64,000 nt of DNA from Gottfriedia sp049568075. Lineage in GTDB: Bacteria > Bacillota > Bacilli > Bacillales > Bacillaceae_G. This document shows, piece after piece, positions 43,274 through 51,617 of the stretch; position 1 is the first letter of the stretch, and each line of letters opens with the position of its first letter. Position numbers and translations under genes: made by a program. The DNA lies in assembly GCA_049568075.1 (NCBI GenBank), contig CP144911.1; one strand, given 5' to 3'. The notes beneath the pieces are model-generated. The model saw only the letters and a program-made list of their open reading frames with translations, was not told where the DNA came from and did not search any database.

Positions 43274-43288
43274 TAAAGCGCTTTCTTT
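43274..43288 (-). promoter_or_regulatory. cre-like site before the aromatic operon
   Basis: The minus strand reads AGAAAGCGCTTTATA, a palindromic match to the core GAAAGCGCTTTC. It lies just before the first gene of the operon and implies CcpA repression by preferred sugars. Confidence 0.5.
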
Positions 43289-43300
43289 TATTAACTCTAT

Positions 43301-43346
43301 TGAAAAAGGCAGCTGCAATTTATTCAAAATGCAGCTGACCCTTTTT
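43301..43346 (-). terminator. Terminator of cupin gene
   Basis: AAAAAGGGTCAGCTGCA and TGCAGCTGCCTTTTT form a stem on the minus strand directly after the cupin stop codon. It separates the cupin transcript from the dioxygenase operon. Confidence 0.82.
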
Positions 43347-43348
43347 AA

Positions 43349-43882
43349 TTAACCTTTGATGATTGCTTCTCTTTCTTTAGCACGTTGTTTACGAAGTTCT
43401 TCAAGTGCGCTACCTTCTGGATAGGTTGGAAGGTTTGGTTTCACTGCGCCAAGCATAACTAACATACGTGCTTCAGTATCTCCATCATTTCTAATGCCTC
43501 GATGAACGCCAGGAGGAGAACTGATACAATCTCTAGCTTTTAATTTAATTTCATGTACTTCATCTTTACCAACTTCTTGAATTAAAGCAGTAACTTCTCC
43601 CTCAAGAATGAAAAATACTTCTTCTACATCATCGTGTAGATGTAAAGGTCCGATACAGCCAGGAGGTAGAACCATTGTACTTAATGTAAAATGTTCTGCT
43701 GTAATTACATTTGAATCATTATTCGCTGTCGCACCACGACCAATATAACGCATTTGAGCACGCTTATATCTCGGATCAATTTCCTCTTGAAACTTTAAAA
43801 CATTCCAATCTAGCGTACGGTCTTCTAAGCGAGCCACGTATTTTTTTTCAAATTCTTTAACTGAAAAAGTTTCATTTGTCAT
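43349..43882 (-). CDS. Cupin protein of the aromatic cluster
   Basis: This 177-residue cupin has motif 1 in GPLHLHDDVEEVFFILEGEV and motif 2 in ARDCISSPPGVHRGIRND. It resembles cupins found beside extradiol dioxygenase and dihydroxyphenyl pathways; it may be a small dioxygenase, isomerase or storage-type metal protein. The start is the ATG at 43880-43882 behind GGGAGGA; a long upstream extension overlaps the operator region and is rejected. Its promoter region holds the AAAACAGTGTTTT motif. Confidence 0.82.
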   Translation of the reverse strand: MTNETFSVKEFEKKYVARLEDRTLDWNVLKFQEEIDPRYKRAQMRYIGRGATANNDSNVITAEHFTLSTMVLPPGCIGPLHLHDDVEEVFFILEGEVTALIQEVGKDEVHEIKLKARDCISSPPGVHRGIRNDGDTEARMLVMLGAVKPNLPTYPEGSALEELRKQRAKEREAIIKG

Positions 43883-43956
43883 TTTTAAAATCCTCCCTGT
43901 ATTGTTGTTCTTTTTAAACAAAATGTTTTGTATCGAACACCTATTGTGTTTTATAT

Positions 43957-43982
43957 ACAAAACAGTGTTTTATCTATAAAAT
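43957..43982. promoter_or_regulatory. Putative IclR operator (site a)
   Basis: ACAAAACAGTGTTTTATC followed by TATAAAAT contains the inverted repeat AAAAC-agt-GTTTT. Closely related sequences occur at 45931-45958 and 46145-46172. Confidence 0.55.
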
Positions 43983-44108
43983 AATTCTAGGATGGATTAT
44001 CCTTTGTGTCAACATAGTTTTTAGAAAATTTCGATATGTCATAAAAGTTAAATATAAAAAACCACTGTATTTCCAAGGTTTATAACTTGTTTTTTTTGCA
44101 AAAAAAAT

Positions 44109-44135
44109 ATGGGTTCCCTTAGTTTGGGAACCCAT
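44109..44135 (-). terminator. Distal terminator hairpin of IclR gene
   Basis: ATGGGTTCCC-ttagttt-GGGAACCCAT is a perfect 10-bp stem, followed by a T run on the minus strand (complement of 44101-44107). It is a near duplicate of 44199-44225. Confidence 0.75.
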
Positions 44136-44200
44136 CAGTGTGTAGACAAAGTACAAAAAACTTGGGTTTCAGACTGATTGCAAGCGCTCAACAGTCTGAT
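44136..44200 (-). repeat. Deleted copy of the 4036-4193 repeat element
   Basis: Bases reading ACAAAGTACAAAAAACTTGG, GTTTCAGACTGATTGCAAGC and GCT match the right half of the element at 4036-4193 in reverse orientation. The other end (CAACAGTCTGA) follows directly, so about 100 internal bases are missing. It is sandwiched between two copies of one terminator hairpin. Confidence 0.65.
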
Positions 44201-44225
44201 GGATTCACTTAGTTTGGGAACCCAT
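44199..44225 (-). terminator. Proximal terminator hairpin of IclR gene (degenerate)
   Basis: ATGGATTCAC-ttagttt-GGGAACCCAT has two mismatches in the stem compared with 44109-44135. It lies 15 bases after the IclR stop codon. Confidence 0.6.
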
Positions 44226-44239
44226 ATTTTTAAATTTAA

Positions 44240-45043
44240 CTATTTTACCTGATTTGAAACTCTGCCATTGTAACCCATATAGTTTGATAGTAAAACAGAG
44301 ACATCTAAAAGTTTAGGCAATGCAACTTTATTCATGAAATCTTCCTGATAAGATAATTCAGTCGCTACGATATTCAGTGCAGCCAATACTTTTCCTGTTC
44401 TACCGTATATAGGTGCAGCGATTGAATGAATACCTTGGTGAAATTCTCCACTAGTCATTGAATAGCCCTTTTGGCGTATTTTATCTAATTGATCCATAAA
44501 CTCACCAGGCGTCGTTAACGTTTTATCTGTATAAGGTGTTAAATTTGTAACTTGGAACAGTTGCATTAGACTTTCCTTTGGCTCGTATGCAAGAAGTAGC
44601 TTTCCATTTGCAGTTGCATGAGCTGGTAGTCTTAAACCAATATTGACATTGACTGCCGATACCCCTCTAACTGGTGCACTCCCAACATAAACTACTTCAT
44701 GTCCATCTAAAATTGACAAATGACAAGAAGCACCGATTTCATCACGTAATGATTCCATATAAGGTTGTGCAATTTCAGGTATTTTCAAGCTATTTATATA
44801 ACTAAAACCTAATTCAAGAACTTTAGGAGTTAACGAATATTGTTTCGTATTTTCATCCTGTGTTAAGTATCCAATTGACTGCAATGTATAAAGTAATCGA
44901 TAAGGTACTGTTCTGCTTACCCCTAACTTTTTTGCAATCTCTGAAAGTGACAAACTAGGATGTTCCTCATTAAAAAGCTTAATAATTTCTAATCCTCTAA
45001 CTAAAGAATTAGCGCTATATTTTTCTTTTTCTACATTATCCAT
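44240..45043 (-). CDS. IclR-family transcriptional regulator
   Basis: This 267-residue protein has an N-terminal winged helix (SLVRGLEIIKLFNEEHPSLSLSEIAKKLGVSRTVPYRLLYTLQSIGYL) and a C-terminal IclR effector domain (CHLSILDGHEVVYVGSAPVRG, LPAHATANGKLLLAYEP, GYSMTSGEFHQGIHSIAAPIYGRTGKVLAALN). IclR proteins often control aromatic catabolism. It sits 34 bases after a meta-cleavage-type hydrolase gene and is probably co-transcribed with it. The repeated AAACAGTGTTTT-like motif before three units is its likely operator. Confidence 0.9.
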   Translation of the reverse strand: MDNVEKEKYSANSLVRGLEIIKLFNEEHPSLSLSEIAKKLGVSRTVPYRLLYTLQSIGYLTQDENTKQYSLTPKVLELGFSYINSLKIPEIAQPYMESLRDEIGASCHLSILDGHEVVYVGSAPVRGVSAVNVNIGLRLPAHATANGKLLLAYEPKESLMQLFQVTNLTPYTDKTLTTPGEFMDQLDKIRQKGYSMTSGEFHQGIHSIAAPIYGRTGKVLAALNIVATELSYQEDFMNKVALPKLLDVSVLLSNYMGYNGRVSNQVK

Positions 45044-45077
45044 CGAGCAAACCTCTCCTAATACAATAGATTCAATT

Positions 45078-45884
45078 CTACTTTTGACTTATCGGTTGTT
45101 TCTTTAAAAAGTTTAACACGGATTGATTAAATATTTTAGGGTCTTCTTGATAGCATAAATGCCCTGAATTTGGAACGATAACAAATTCTGAATTTGGAAT
45201 CAACTCGTGAAATATTTGTGATTCACTTACTGGAGTTACTTGGTCTAACTCCCCACACATAACAAGTGTCGGAACAGATATTGAAGACAGAATCTCCATT
45301 TGGTTTAAGTTCGATAATGAGTAGGAAACAGAACGGTAACCAGATAGACGAACTTGTGACATTATACGTTCTGCTTCTTTTATAACCTCTGGTGATGCAT
45401 TTGGCGCAAGTAATGCTTTTACTCTTTTTCTGGCTAGTTCAGTTGGATGTAGATTTTCAATGGAGTTTAATCTATTTTGAAGTTTTTTCTCGTTTTCTTC
45501 TCTACTTAACCCAGCTGCTCCACGTGTTGCATCTGAAATAATTAACGCATCGACTATATGTGGAAAACGATTCGTAAAATCAATTGCAATTGCCGATCCC
45601 ATTGAATGACCTAGTAAATAGATAGAATCTAACCCTAGACTATCCAAAAACTCTTTAAGAACATTAGCGAACTCGGAAAACTCATGGAACTCCTTTTGTA
45701 GATCTGAACTCCCACCATAACCTGGTGCATCCCAAACAATTACTCTATACTGTTCCTTCAATTCACTTAATTGATGCTTCCATGACTGAGAATTATTACC
45801 CAAACCATGTAAAATTACAAGAGGTTGTCCTTCTCCTGATTCTTGATAATGAATCGATAACTCTTTTAAATGACTAATCGGCAT
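45078..45884 (-). CDS. Alpha/beta hydrolase, meta-cleavage product hydrolase-like
   Basis: This 268-residue hydrolase has VILHGLGNNSQSW (oxyanion loop), nucleophile Ser in YLLGHSMGSAIAIDF, Asp in MCGELDQVTPVSES and the final His in VPNSGHLCYQEDPKIFN. It resembles BphD/MhpC enzymes that cut the ring-fission product, and the cluster supports this. Other hydrolase roles remain possible. The ATG follows GGAGG. A putative IclR operator is upstream. Confidence 0.84.
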   Translation of the reverse strand: MPISHLKELSIHYQESGEGQPLVILHGLGNNSQSWKHQLSELKEQYRVIVWDAPGYGGSSDLQKEFHEFSEFANVLKEFLDSLGLDSIYLLGHSMGSAIAIDFTNRFPHIVDALIISDATRGAAGLSREENEKKLQNRLNSIENLHPTELARKRVKALLAPNASPEVIKEAERIMSQVRLSGYRSVSYSLSNLNQMEILSSISVPTLVMCGELDQVTPVSESQIFHELIPNSEFVIVPNSGHLCYQEDPKIFNQSVLNFLKKQPISQK

Positions 45885-45930
45885 TCACATTACCTCCACT
45901 CTATTTTCTATACTCAAATTCTACTAAGCT

Positions 45931-45958
45931 AAATATCAAAAAACATAATGTTTCATAT
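45931..45958. promoter_or_regulatory. Putative IclR operator (site b)
   Basis: On the minus strand it reads ATATGAAACATTATGTTTTT, close to ATATGAAACAGTGTTTTATA at site c. It lies about 50 bases before the hydrolase start. Confidence 0.45.
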
Positions 45959-46144
45959 AAAAAACATGTTTTTTTAACTTGAATTATAGATTTGTCAGAA
46001 TTTAATGTCAATAACTCAATTTTTCATTGGATAGGTAAATAATTGATCATGCATCGAAACATAAAAACTGGGAAATTTTTCAGTAAAATCATAATTGACA
46101 AACTTTTCTAATTATTTTATCTTTAAAAGAGTTTCATCTTTAAA

Positions 46145-46172
46145 ATATGAAACAGTGTTTTATATTTAAAAC
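46145..46172. promoter_or_regulatory. Putative IclR operator (site c)
   Basis: ATATGAAACAGTGTTTTATA and the following TTTAAAAC match site a and partly site b. It lies about 170 bases before the MFS gene, which is divergent from the hydrolase gene. Confidence 0.55.
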
Positions 46173-46341
46173 GTTAACACATCGAAAGGAGTGGATCGCT
46201 CAAGTTTGAGCCAAAATTAATACTTGAAGTATCAAAACAAATTATTTGAACTTCAATATCTATTAGGTAAACGTAGTTTCTGCTTTTTCCTTCCAAATTT
46301 TTAAACGTAATTACTTGATTTTAAAAGGAGAGAGAATTTTA

Positions 46342-47637
46342 ATGCTACATAGACAAAAAAGATGGATTTTAATTGCTTTACCAATCTTTTTCTTTTGGTT
46401 CTTTGGACAAATTGATAAAGTTGGCATTTCTGTCATACAAACAGATCCAGAGTTTTTGAAGGCACTAGGAATGACTGGTGTTGACAAAAATGCAAAAATT
46501 GGTCTTCTTTCATTTGTTTTTACGATTGCATATGGAATTTCGAATCTATTTTGGGGATTCATTATTGATAAATTTGGTGCGAGAAAAACGGCTATAGCTG
46601 GATTATTTGTTTGGTCTCTTACTATGTTTTCATCTGGTCTCTCCACTACATATGAAGCATTTATTATAAGTCGAATTATTCTAGGATTTGGAGAAGGGAT
46701 GATGATTCCTGTTTCGGGGAAATTTATTTCTGCTTGGTTCAACAAACGAGAGCTAGGGCGCGCTCAAGCTTCTTGGCTTACAGGTAACTATTTAGGTCCA
46801 GCAATTGGAGCAGTTATATTAGTACTTGTTATTTCTTCACTTCATTGGCAATCAGCTTTCTTTCTACTCGCTGGATTTAACTTTTTAATTAATATTCCAA
46901 TGTTTATATTTCTTACAAGAAATACACCTGGTGAACACCCATGGGTTAGTAAAGAAGAGTTGGATCTCATTCACCTTCCAGTAGAACCTATAGAACATCA
47001 AGTAAGTAGTTCCAATAGGAATAAAAATTTTATTCAAGATTATCGTTTTTGGATTGTATGGTTTGGTATGTTAGTCTGTTCTTTCCTTTTTTTTGGCATA
47101 AGCATTTGGCTACCAACATATTTGATCGAAGCAAAAGGTTTTGAGCGTGAAGGTATGACAAGTATTACTTCTTTATCGTGGTTATTTGCCCTTGGATTTG
47201 TACTCGCATGTGGCTTTCTTGCCGATAAAACAAGACGCCCAAGCTTAATGGCATCAATCTTATTTTCACTGACTGCTCTATTTTTAACAACAGCAGTTTT
47301 TGTTCCAAATCCAGTATTAGCAGGGATTTGCATGGGACTTGCTATGGGATGTCAAGGTGGAGTCTTCCATCTTAGTAATATGTTCTTAGTAAAATATTCA
47401 ACTCAAGAGACGGCAGGCCGTGCAGCAGGCTTAATAGGATTTACAAACTTAATGGGTGGATTTTCTAGTTATATTATGGGCTGGTTACGTGATTCTTCAG
47501 GAGGCAATTTCACGACCTCAATTATTATGTTAATCATTACGGCTCTCTTAGGTTTGATTGCTTATTTATTTTCTATTAAAGAAGAAGCAACCGAACTACG
47601 TGCTGTACCCCTTCCTCCACAAAAAATTAATGCTTAA
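46342..47637 (+). CDS. MFS transporter, ACS family (aromatic acid importer candidate)
   Basis: This 431-residue permease has about 12 membrane segments. It starts MLHRQKRWILIALPIFFFWFFGQIDKVGISV. It has GISNLFWGFIIDKFGARKTAIAGLFVWSLTMFSSG and LGFGEGMMIPVSGKFISAWFNKRELGRAQASWLTGNYLGPAIG, typical of anion:cation symporters that import carboxylates such as 4-hydroxyphenylacetate or phthalate. The ATG follows AAAGGAGAG; an earlier in-frame start is upstream of the ribosome site. It is divergent from the hydrolase-iclR unit and probably imports the cluster's substrate. Confidence 0.86.
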   Translation: MLHRQKRWILIALPIFFFWFFGQIDKVGISVIQTDPEFLKALGMTGVDKNAKIGLLSFVFTIAYGISNLFWGFIIDKFGARKTAIAGLFVWSLTMFSSGLSTTYEAFIISRIILGFGEGMMIPVSGKFISAWFNKRELGRAQASWLTGNYLGPAIGAVILVLVISSLHWQSAFFLLAGFNFLINIPMFIFLTRNTPGEHPWVSKEELDLIHLPVEPIEHQVSSSNRNKNFIQDYRFWIVWFGMLVCSFLFFGISIWLPTYLIEAKGFEREGMTSITSLSWLFALGFVLACGFLADKTRRPSLMASILFSLTALFLTTAVFVPNPVLAGICMGLAMGCQGGVFHLSNMFLVKYSTQETAGRAAGLIGFTNLMGGFSSYIMGWLRDSSGGNFTTSIIMLIITALLGLIAYLFSIKEEATELRAVPLPPQKINA

Positions 47638-48028
47638 TCAACGTTTTGAAGACGCTTTAATAAAAGAGGAGCGTCCTAAAAGTATAACTTTCAATGGGTA
47701 ACCCCTTTTTTTATAACGGTAAAAAACAAATAAGAAGTCCGATTTTCTAAATAAACACTGAAGAGTTGCAAAGAACAATGAACTGCAATTAAAATTGGAG
47801 AACCGCAAATAAAATTGCCAAAACTGCAATTCATACTTACCTATACCAGTTGGGGGATTATGACATGAAAATTGTACAATAGTAAATGACTTGAATTGGA
47901 TAACTAGCAAGTATATTGTAACTCTTACTAAATAAAATAAAACTCTACTAATATCTTTTAAAAACAGCCATTTTCTCAACTAAAATGAATAGATCTGTTG
48001 AGATACCCCTACTACTTAATTTTCATAT
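47638..48028. other. Noncoding gap with terminator-like hairpin
   Basis: GACGCT-ttaataaaagagg-AGCGTC (47651-47675) and a GGGTAACCCC-T7 segment near 47696-47711 can end the MFS transcript. The remainder is AT-rich; I see no gene or promoter that I can support. Confidence 0.4.
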
Positions 48029-48079
48029 AAAAAAGGCGTCTCATGTCAGTTAATCTGACTTTTTGAGACGCCTTCTTTT
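48029..48079 (-). terminator. Terminator of HlyD-type gene
   Basis: AGGCGTCTCA...CAG-ttaat-CTG...TGAGACGCCT is a strong stem followed on the minus strand by a T run, 56 bases beyond the gene's stop. Confidence 0.85.
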
Positions 48080-48134
48080 ACAAATAGAAGATCATTATCG
48101 AAAATTAAATTTTCTACAGTGATCTTCTATTCTA

Positions 48135-49397
48135 TTACTTATCTAAATCAATTTTAGTTCCAGGGTGGACAGTCCAGGAAGGATTTTTCCCTACCTTATC
48201 CCCTTCTTTTACTCCTTTAAGAATAGCAATATATTTCCCTTGTTTTTGGCCAGTTTTTACATTTTGTTTATAGATAGTTCCTTTTTTAAGTACATACACA
48301 TATTTTGATTTTCCTGATCCTTTGACACTCGTCTCAGGTATTGCTAGCAAATCCTTTGATTGTACTACTACTTCAAGATTTGTTTCATAGCCAGGATATA
48401 GATTCTCTTGTGAATCTAGCGTTGCTCTAAAAGAGTAATATGGTATAGCTTCTTTTTTGGAATTCTTATCTTGATTTGTGGATTGATCATTCATAGGATA
48501 GTTACTTACCTCTGAAATGCTTCCATTCCAGTTCTTATCGGCAACAACCTTTGAAGTGATTTTAATTACTTGGCCTGGCGCAACTTTTGCTTTCTCTTCT
48601 TCTGTTAGCTTCCCTTCAATTTCAAATGGTTCGTTTGAAGCGATTTGCATAATTGAGATTTGTTGTTTATCTGTTACCTTATAGCCTTGACCGATACTTT
48701 TGTTCAAGTTAAGTACTACTCCATCACTATTACTGTTAACAGTTAATGATTCTTGCTGTGCTTTTAGCTTTTCAGCTTCAAGTGTATATTGTTCTACTTT
48801 TAGCTGTGCAGCATTAAGCTCTTCCTTTGTAGTATTAAGTTCAGCATGTAGCGATTGAATCTCTGGTGTATTTGTTGCATTAGTTGCATTTTTATCTGTA
48901 TTATTTGCATCAGTTGTACTCGGTGTTGATGTTGACGCTGAAATAGCATTTTGAATGTCTTTCTCTAATGATGCAATTTGGTCGTTTTTCTGTGTAACAG
49001 TTGTTTCTGCTAGCTTCTTATTTACTTCTGCTTGTCCAATTTCCGCTGCTATAGTTGTATCTTCATAAGAAAAAAGTTTTTGCCCTTTAGTGACAGTATC
49101 TCCTTCTTTAACAAAAATCTCATTTATAGAACCTTTAGTTGGATTAACGTAAATTGTTTCAGTATGACTTTGTACGACACGACCAGACACAGTTTCGGTT
49201 TTCGTAAAACTTTTTACCGTTGGACTTATAAACTGTAATGTTTGAGATTTACTTTTTTTAATTTCTACCACCGCTACGCTAAGAACCACAGAAACGATTA
49301 AAAGAACAATGATCCCCATTAAAATAAATTTCTTCTGACGTGGCGTAATTACTTTTAGTTGTTCTTTTTCTTCGTCAATTCTTTTCGCCGTTTCCAT
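48135..49397 (-). CDS. yknX-like: HlyD/MFP-family efflux adaptor, membrane anchored
   Basis: This 420-residue protein has one N-terminal membrane segment (FILMGIIVLLIVSVVLSVAVV). A biotinyl-lipoyl-like half (VSGRVVQSHTETIYVNPTKGSINEIFVKEGDTVTKGQKLFSYE) is followed by a coiled coil (AEVNKKLAETTVTQKNDQIASLEKDI..., EIQSLHAELNTTKEELNAAQLKVEQYTLEAEKLKAQ) with a Ser/Thr/Asn-rich interruption. Then come the second lipoyl half and a beta-barrel end. YknX-like adaptors usually work with YknY/YknZ ABC subunits, which are not encoded here. The gene stands alone with its own terminator. Confidence 0.86.
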   Translation of the reverse strand: METAKRIDEEKEQLKVITPRQKKFILMGIIVLLIVSVVLSVAVVEIKKSKSQTLQFISPTVKSFTKTETVSGRVVQSHTETIYVNPTKGSINEIFVKEGDTVTKGQKLFSYEDTTIAAEIGQAEVNKKLAETTVTQKNDQIASLEKDIQNAISASTSTPSTTDANNTDKNATNATNTPEIQSLHAELNTTKEELNAAQLKVEQYTLEAEKLKAQQESLTVNSNSDGVVLNLNKSIGQGYKVTDKQQISIMQIASNEPFEIEGKLTEEEKAKVAPGQVIKITSKVVADKNWNGSISEVSNYPMNDQSTNQDKNSKKEAIPYYSFRATLDSQENLYPGYETNLEVVVQSKDLLAIPETSVKGSGKSKYVYVLKKGTIYKQNVKTGQKQGKYIAILKGVKEGDKVGKNPSWTVHPGTKIDLDK

Positions 49398-50046
49398 AAA
49401 ACGCTTGCCCCTTCCTTATCTTGCCAAAAACTTAATACGACATCTCCTATTTCTATTGTCTATTGTTTTAAAAAGCGTTTCAAGGAGATTTTTTAGAAAA
49501 TCATAAATATTTAATATGTTTTTTTAAATAAATCTATTATTTGTCCTTTTATGCGGATTATTAGATTAATTTAGGCAGATTTATATTATTTCAGAATATT
49601 CAAATTTTAATTTCAGAAAAATAATTTTATCGCTTATGTTTTAATTTTTCCTAGGAAGCACGAATGAGTAGAGACTACTAAAAAAGTCACAGAACCCCTT
49701 GAAAAATCTATGTATTTTCGCACATATTTTTATTAATTTAATGAAAATTTAGACTCTATAAGATTAAAATATAATATTTAAAACATTCATACTATTATTG
49801 CGTAGTATTATTGAACTATGTTACAATACAAAAAATATCTTTCTAGAAAAGCTATAAAAATGTATTTCGTATACGCATTAGAAAACGCTTACGAAAATTT
49901 CGAGCAATTAACATTCTTTCCTCTATCAATTTGGGGGGTTATTACAACTCTCCCATTGCAAAAAGATTAGTTACTACACACTCTTTTAAACGGTGTGTAT
50001 TTATTTACTAAAAATACAGATTATTCACAAAAGGGGGAGTCTTTGG
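49398..50046. other. Long leader region before YfnA-like permease: cre-like box and hairpin
   Basis: This 649-base AT-rich gap lies between two divergent genes. A cre-like box AGAAAACGCTTACG is at 49880-49893. A hairpin ACACAC-tcttttaaacg-GTGTGT (49976-49998) followed by ATTTATTTACT lies about 40 bases before the permease ribosome site and could be an attenuator. A G6 stretch at 49933 precedes it. No T-box or known riboswitch core was found. Confidence 0.4.
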
Positions 50047-51465
50047 ATGAATGCTTTTTTCAGGAAAAAGTCGATTGAGCAGCTTCAACAAGATGGGGCT
50101 AAAAATACCGGACTTAACCGAGTTTTAGGTTTATGGCAACTGACTGCCATTGGTTTAGGCGGGATCATAGGTGTAGGTATTTTCGTATTAACCGGTGTAG
50201 CAGCGGCTGAACACGCTGGTCCGGCAGTTCTCTTATCGTTTATTATTGCTGGTTTAGCTAGCGCAGCTGCAGCATTGTGTTATGCAGAATTTGCTGGATT
50301 AATACCGGTAGCTGGAAGTGCTTATACTTACAGTTATGCTGTTTTAGGAGAAGGTACAGCTTGGTTAATCGGGTGGGATTTGTTACTCGAGTATGCCTTA
50401 GTTGTTGCAGTAGTAGCTATTGGATGGTCTGGCTACATGCAAGAGTTTTTAACACAAATGGGAGTTCATATTCCTGTATGGGCACAAGGCGCGCCTGGTA
50501 CGGGAGCAGGTCACAAGGTTGACTTAATCGCTGTTTTAGTAAGTCTTGGAATTGCTGGCTTACTTACATTAGGAACTGAAATGGGTTCTAAATTTAATTC
50601 ATTAATGGTTATCATCAAATTAGGTATTATTCTTTTAGTTATTGGCGTTGGAAGTTTTCATATTAATACAGCTAACTGGCACCCATTCATGCCTTTTGGT
50701 TTTCATGGCGTAATGAGTGGAGCAGCTCTAGTATTCTTTGCTGTATTCGGATATGACACATTAACTACAGCAGCTGAAGAAGCAAAAAGACCGCAACGTG
50801 ATTTACCACTTGCAGTTATCATATCATTAGCTGTCGCTTTATGTTTGTATGTTGCAATGTCACTTATTATTACAGGGATGGCTCCGTATGAAACACTTAA
50901 TAACGCAGCTCCTGTAGCAAAAGCTTTTAGTAATATTGGCATGAAATGGATTACGATAATCATTTCTGCGGCTGCCATTGCAGGAATTCTATCAGTATTG
51001 TTCTCGTTTATGCTTGCTGGATCACGTATTTGGTTCTCAATGAGTAGAGATGGTCTATTACCAAACTGGTTTACAAAATTACATCCTAAATATAAAACAC
51101 CTTATCGTCCTACTTTATTAATTGGTTTAATTACGGCATTTGTAGCTGGTGTTACGCCAATTAACGAAGTTGCAGAATTAGTTAATATCGGAACGTTAAC
51201 AGCATTTATTTTAATTTGTTCTTCTATTATTGTATTACGTATAAAACGTCCTGATTTAAAAAGAGGTTTCAAAACACCATTGGTACCGATTATTCCTTTA
51301 ATTGGGATTGGATTTTCTGCTTATCTAATCGCTAGTCTTCCAGGTATTACATTTATTCGTTTTATTGTCTGGATGGCTATAGGACTTGTTGTGTATGGAT
51401 TATATGGTAAGAAAAGAAGTGCACTAAATACAGCAAATAACAATAACAAAACTAAAATAAGCTAA
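50047..51465 (+). CDS. yfnA-like: APC-family amino acid permease, YfnA/CAT-like
   Basis: This 472-residue transporter has 12 membrane segments. It begins MNAFFRKKSIEQLQQDG and has LGLWQLTAIGLGGIIGVGIFVLTGVAAAEHAGPAV, AALCYAEFAGLIPVAGSAYTYSYAVLGEGTAWLIGWDLLLEY and FAVFGYDTLTTAAEEAKRPQRDLPLAVI, typical of bacterial cationic amino-acid transporters such as YfnA/YhdG. The ATG at 50047 follows GGGGGAG; in-frame codons upstream overlap a hairpin. Substrate is probably a branched-chain, cationic or small neutral amino acid. Confidence 0.86.
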   Translation: MNAFFRKKSIEQLQQDGAKNTGLNRVLGLWQLTAIGLGGIIGVGIFVLTGVAAAEHAGPAVLLSFIIAGLASAAAALCYAEFAGLIPVAGSAYTYSYAVLGEGTAWLIGWDLLLEYALVVAVVAIGWSGYMQEFLTQMGVHIPVWAQGAPGTGAGHKVDLIAVLVSLGIAGLLTLGTEMGSKFNSLMVIIKLGIILLVIGVGSFHINTANWHPFMPFGFHGVMSGAALVFFAVFGYDTLTTAAEEAKRPQRDLPLAVIISLAVALCLYVAMSLIITGMAPYETLNNAAPVAKAFSNIGMKWITIIISAAAIAGILSVLFSFMLAGSRIWFSMSRDGLLPNWFTKLHPKYKTPYRPTLLIGLITAFVAGVTPINEVAELVNIGTLTAFILICSSIIVLRIKRPDLKRGFKTPLVPIIPLIGIGFSAYLIASLPGITFIRFIVWMAIGLVVYGLYGKKRSALNTANNNNKTKIS

Positions 51466-51474
51466 AGTAGCATT

Positions 51475-51513
51475 AAAAAGCCACAAGGAAATTGATTTTC
51501 TTTGTGGCTTTTC
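51475..51513 (+). terminator. Terminator of YfnA-like permease gene
   Basis: AAAAAGCCACAAGGAAA-ttga-TTTTCTTTGTGGCTTTT lies ten bases after the stop. Confidence 0.9.
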
Positions 51514-51538
51514 TGCGTTAGTTATCCTTCTTCTAAAC

Positions 51539-51576
51539 AAAAAAGCATGTATCCGATTTTGTATCGAATACATGCC
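51539..51576 (-). terminator. Terminator of subtilase gene
   Basis: GCATGTATTCGAT-acaaa-ATCGGATACATGC is followed by T6 on the minus strand, about 40 bases after the stop. Confidence 0.88.
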
Positions 51577-51617
51577 CACAGTTTCCTATGTCTAATAGGC
51601 ATTTAGAAGGTCAAAAC

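Noticed and set aside
49900..50046. T-box leader before the YfnA-like permease
   Set aside because: No GGGTGGNACCGCG-type T-box sequence or specifier-loop structure is visible; only a small hairpin remains.
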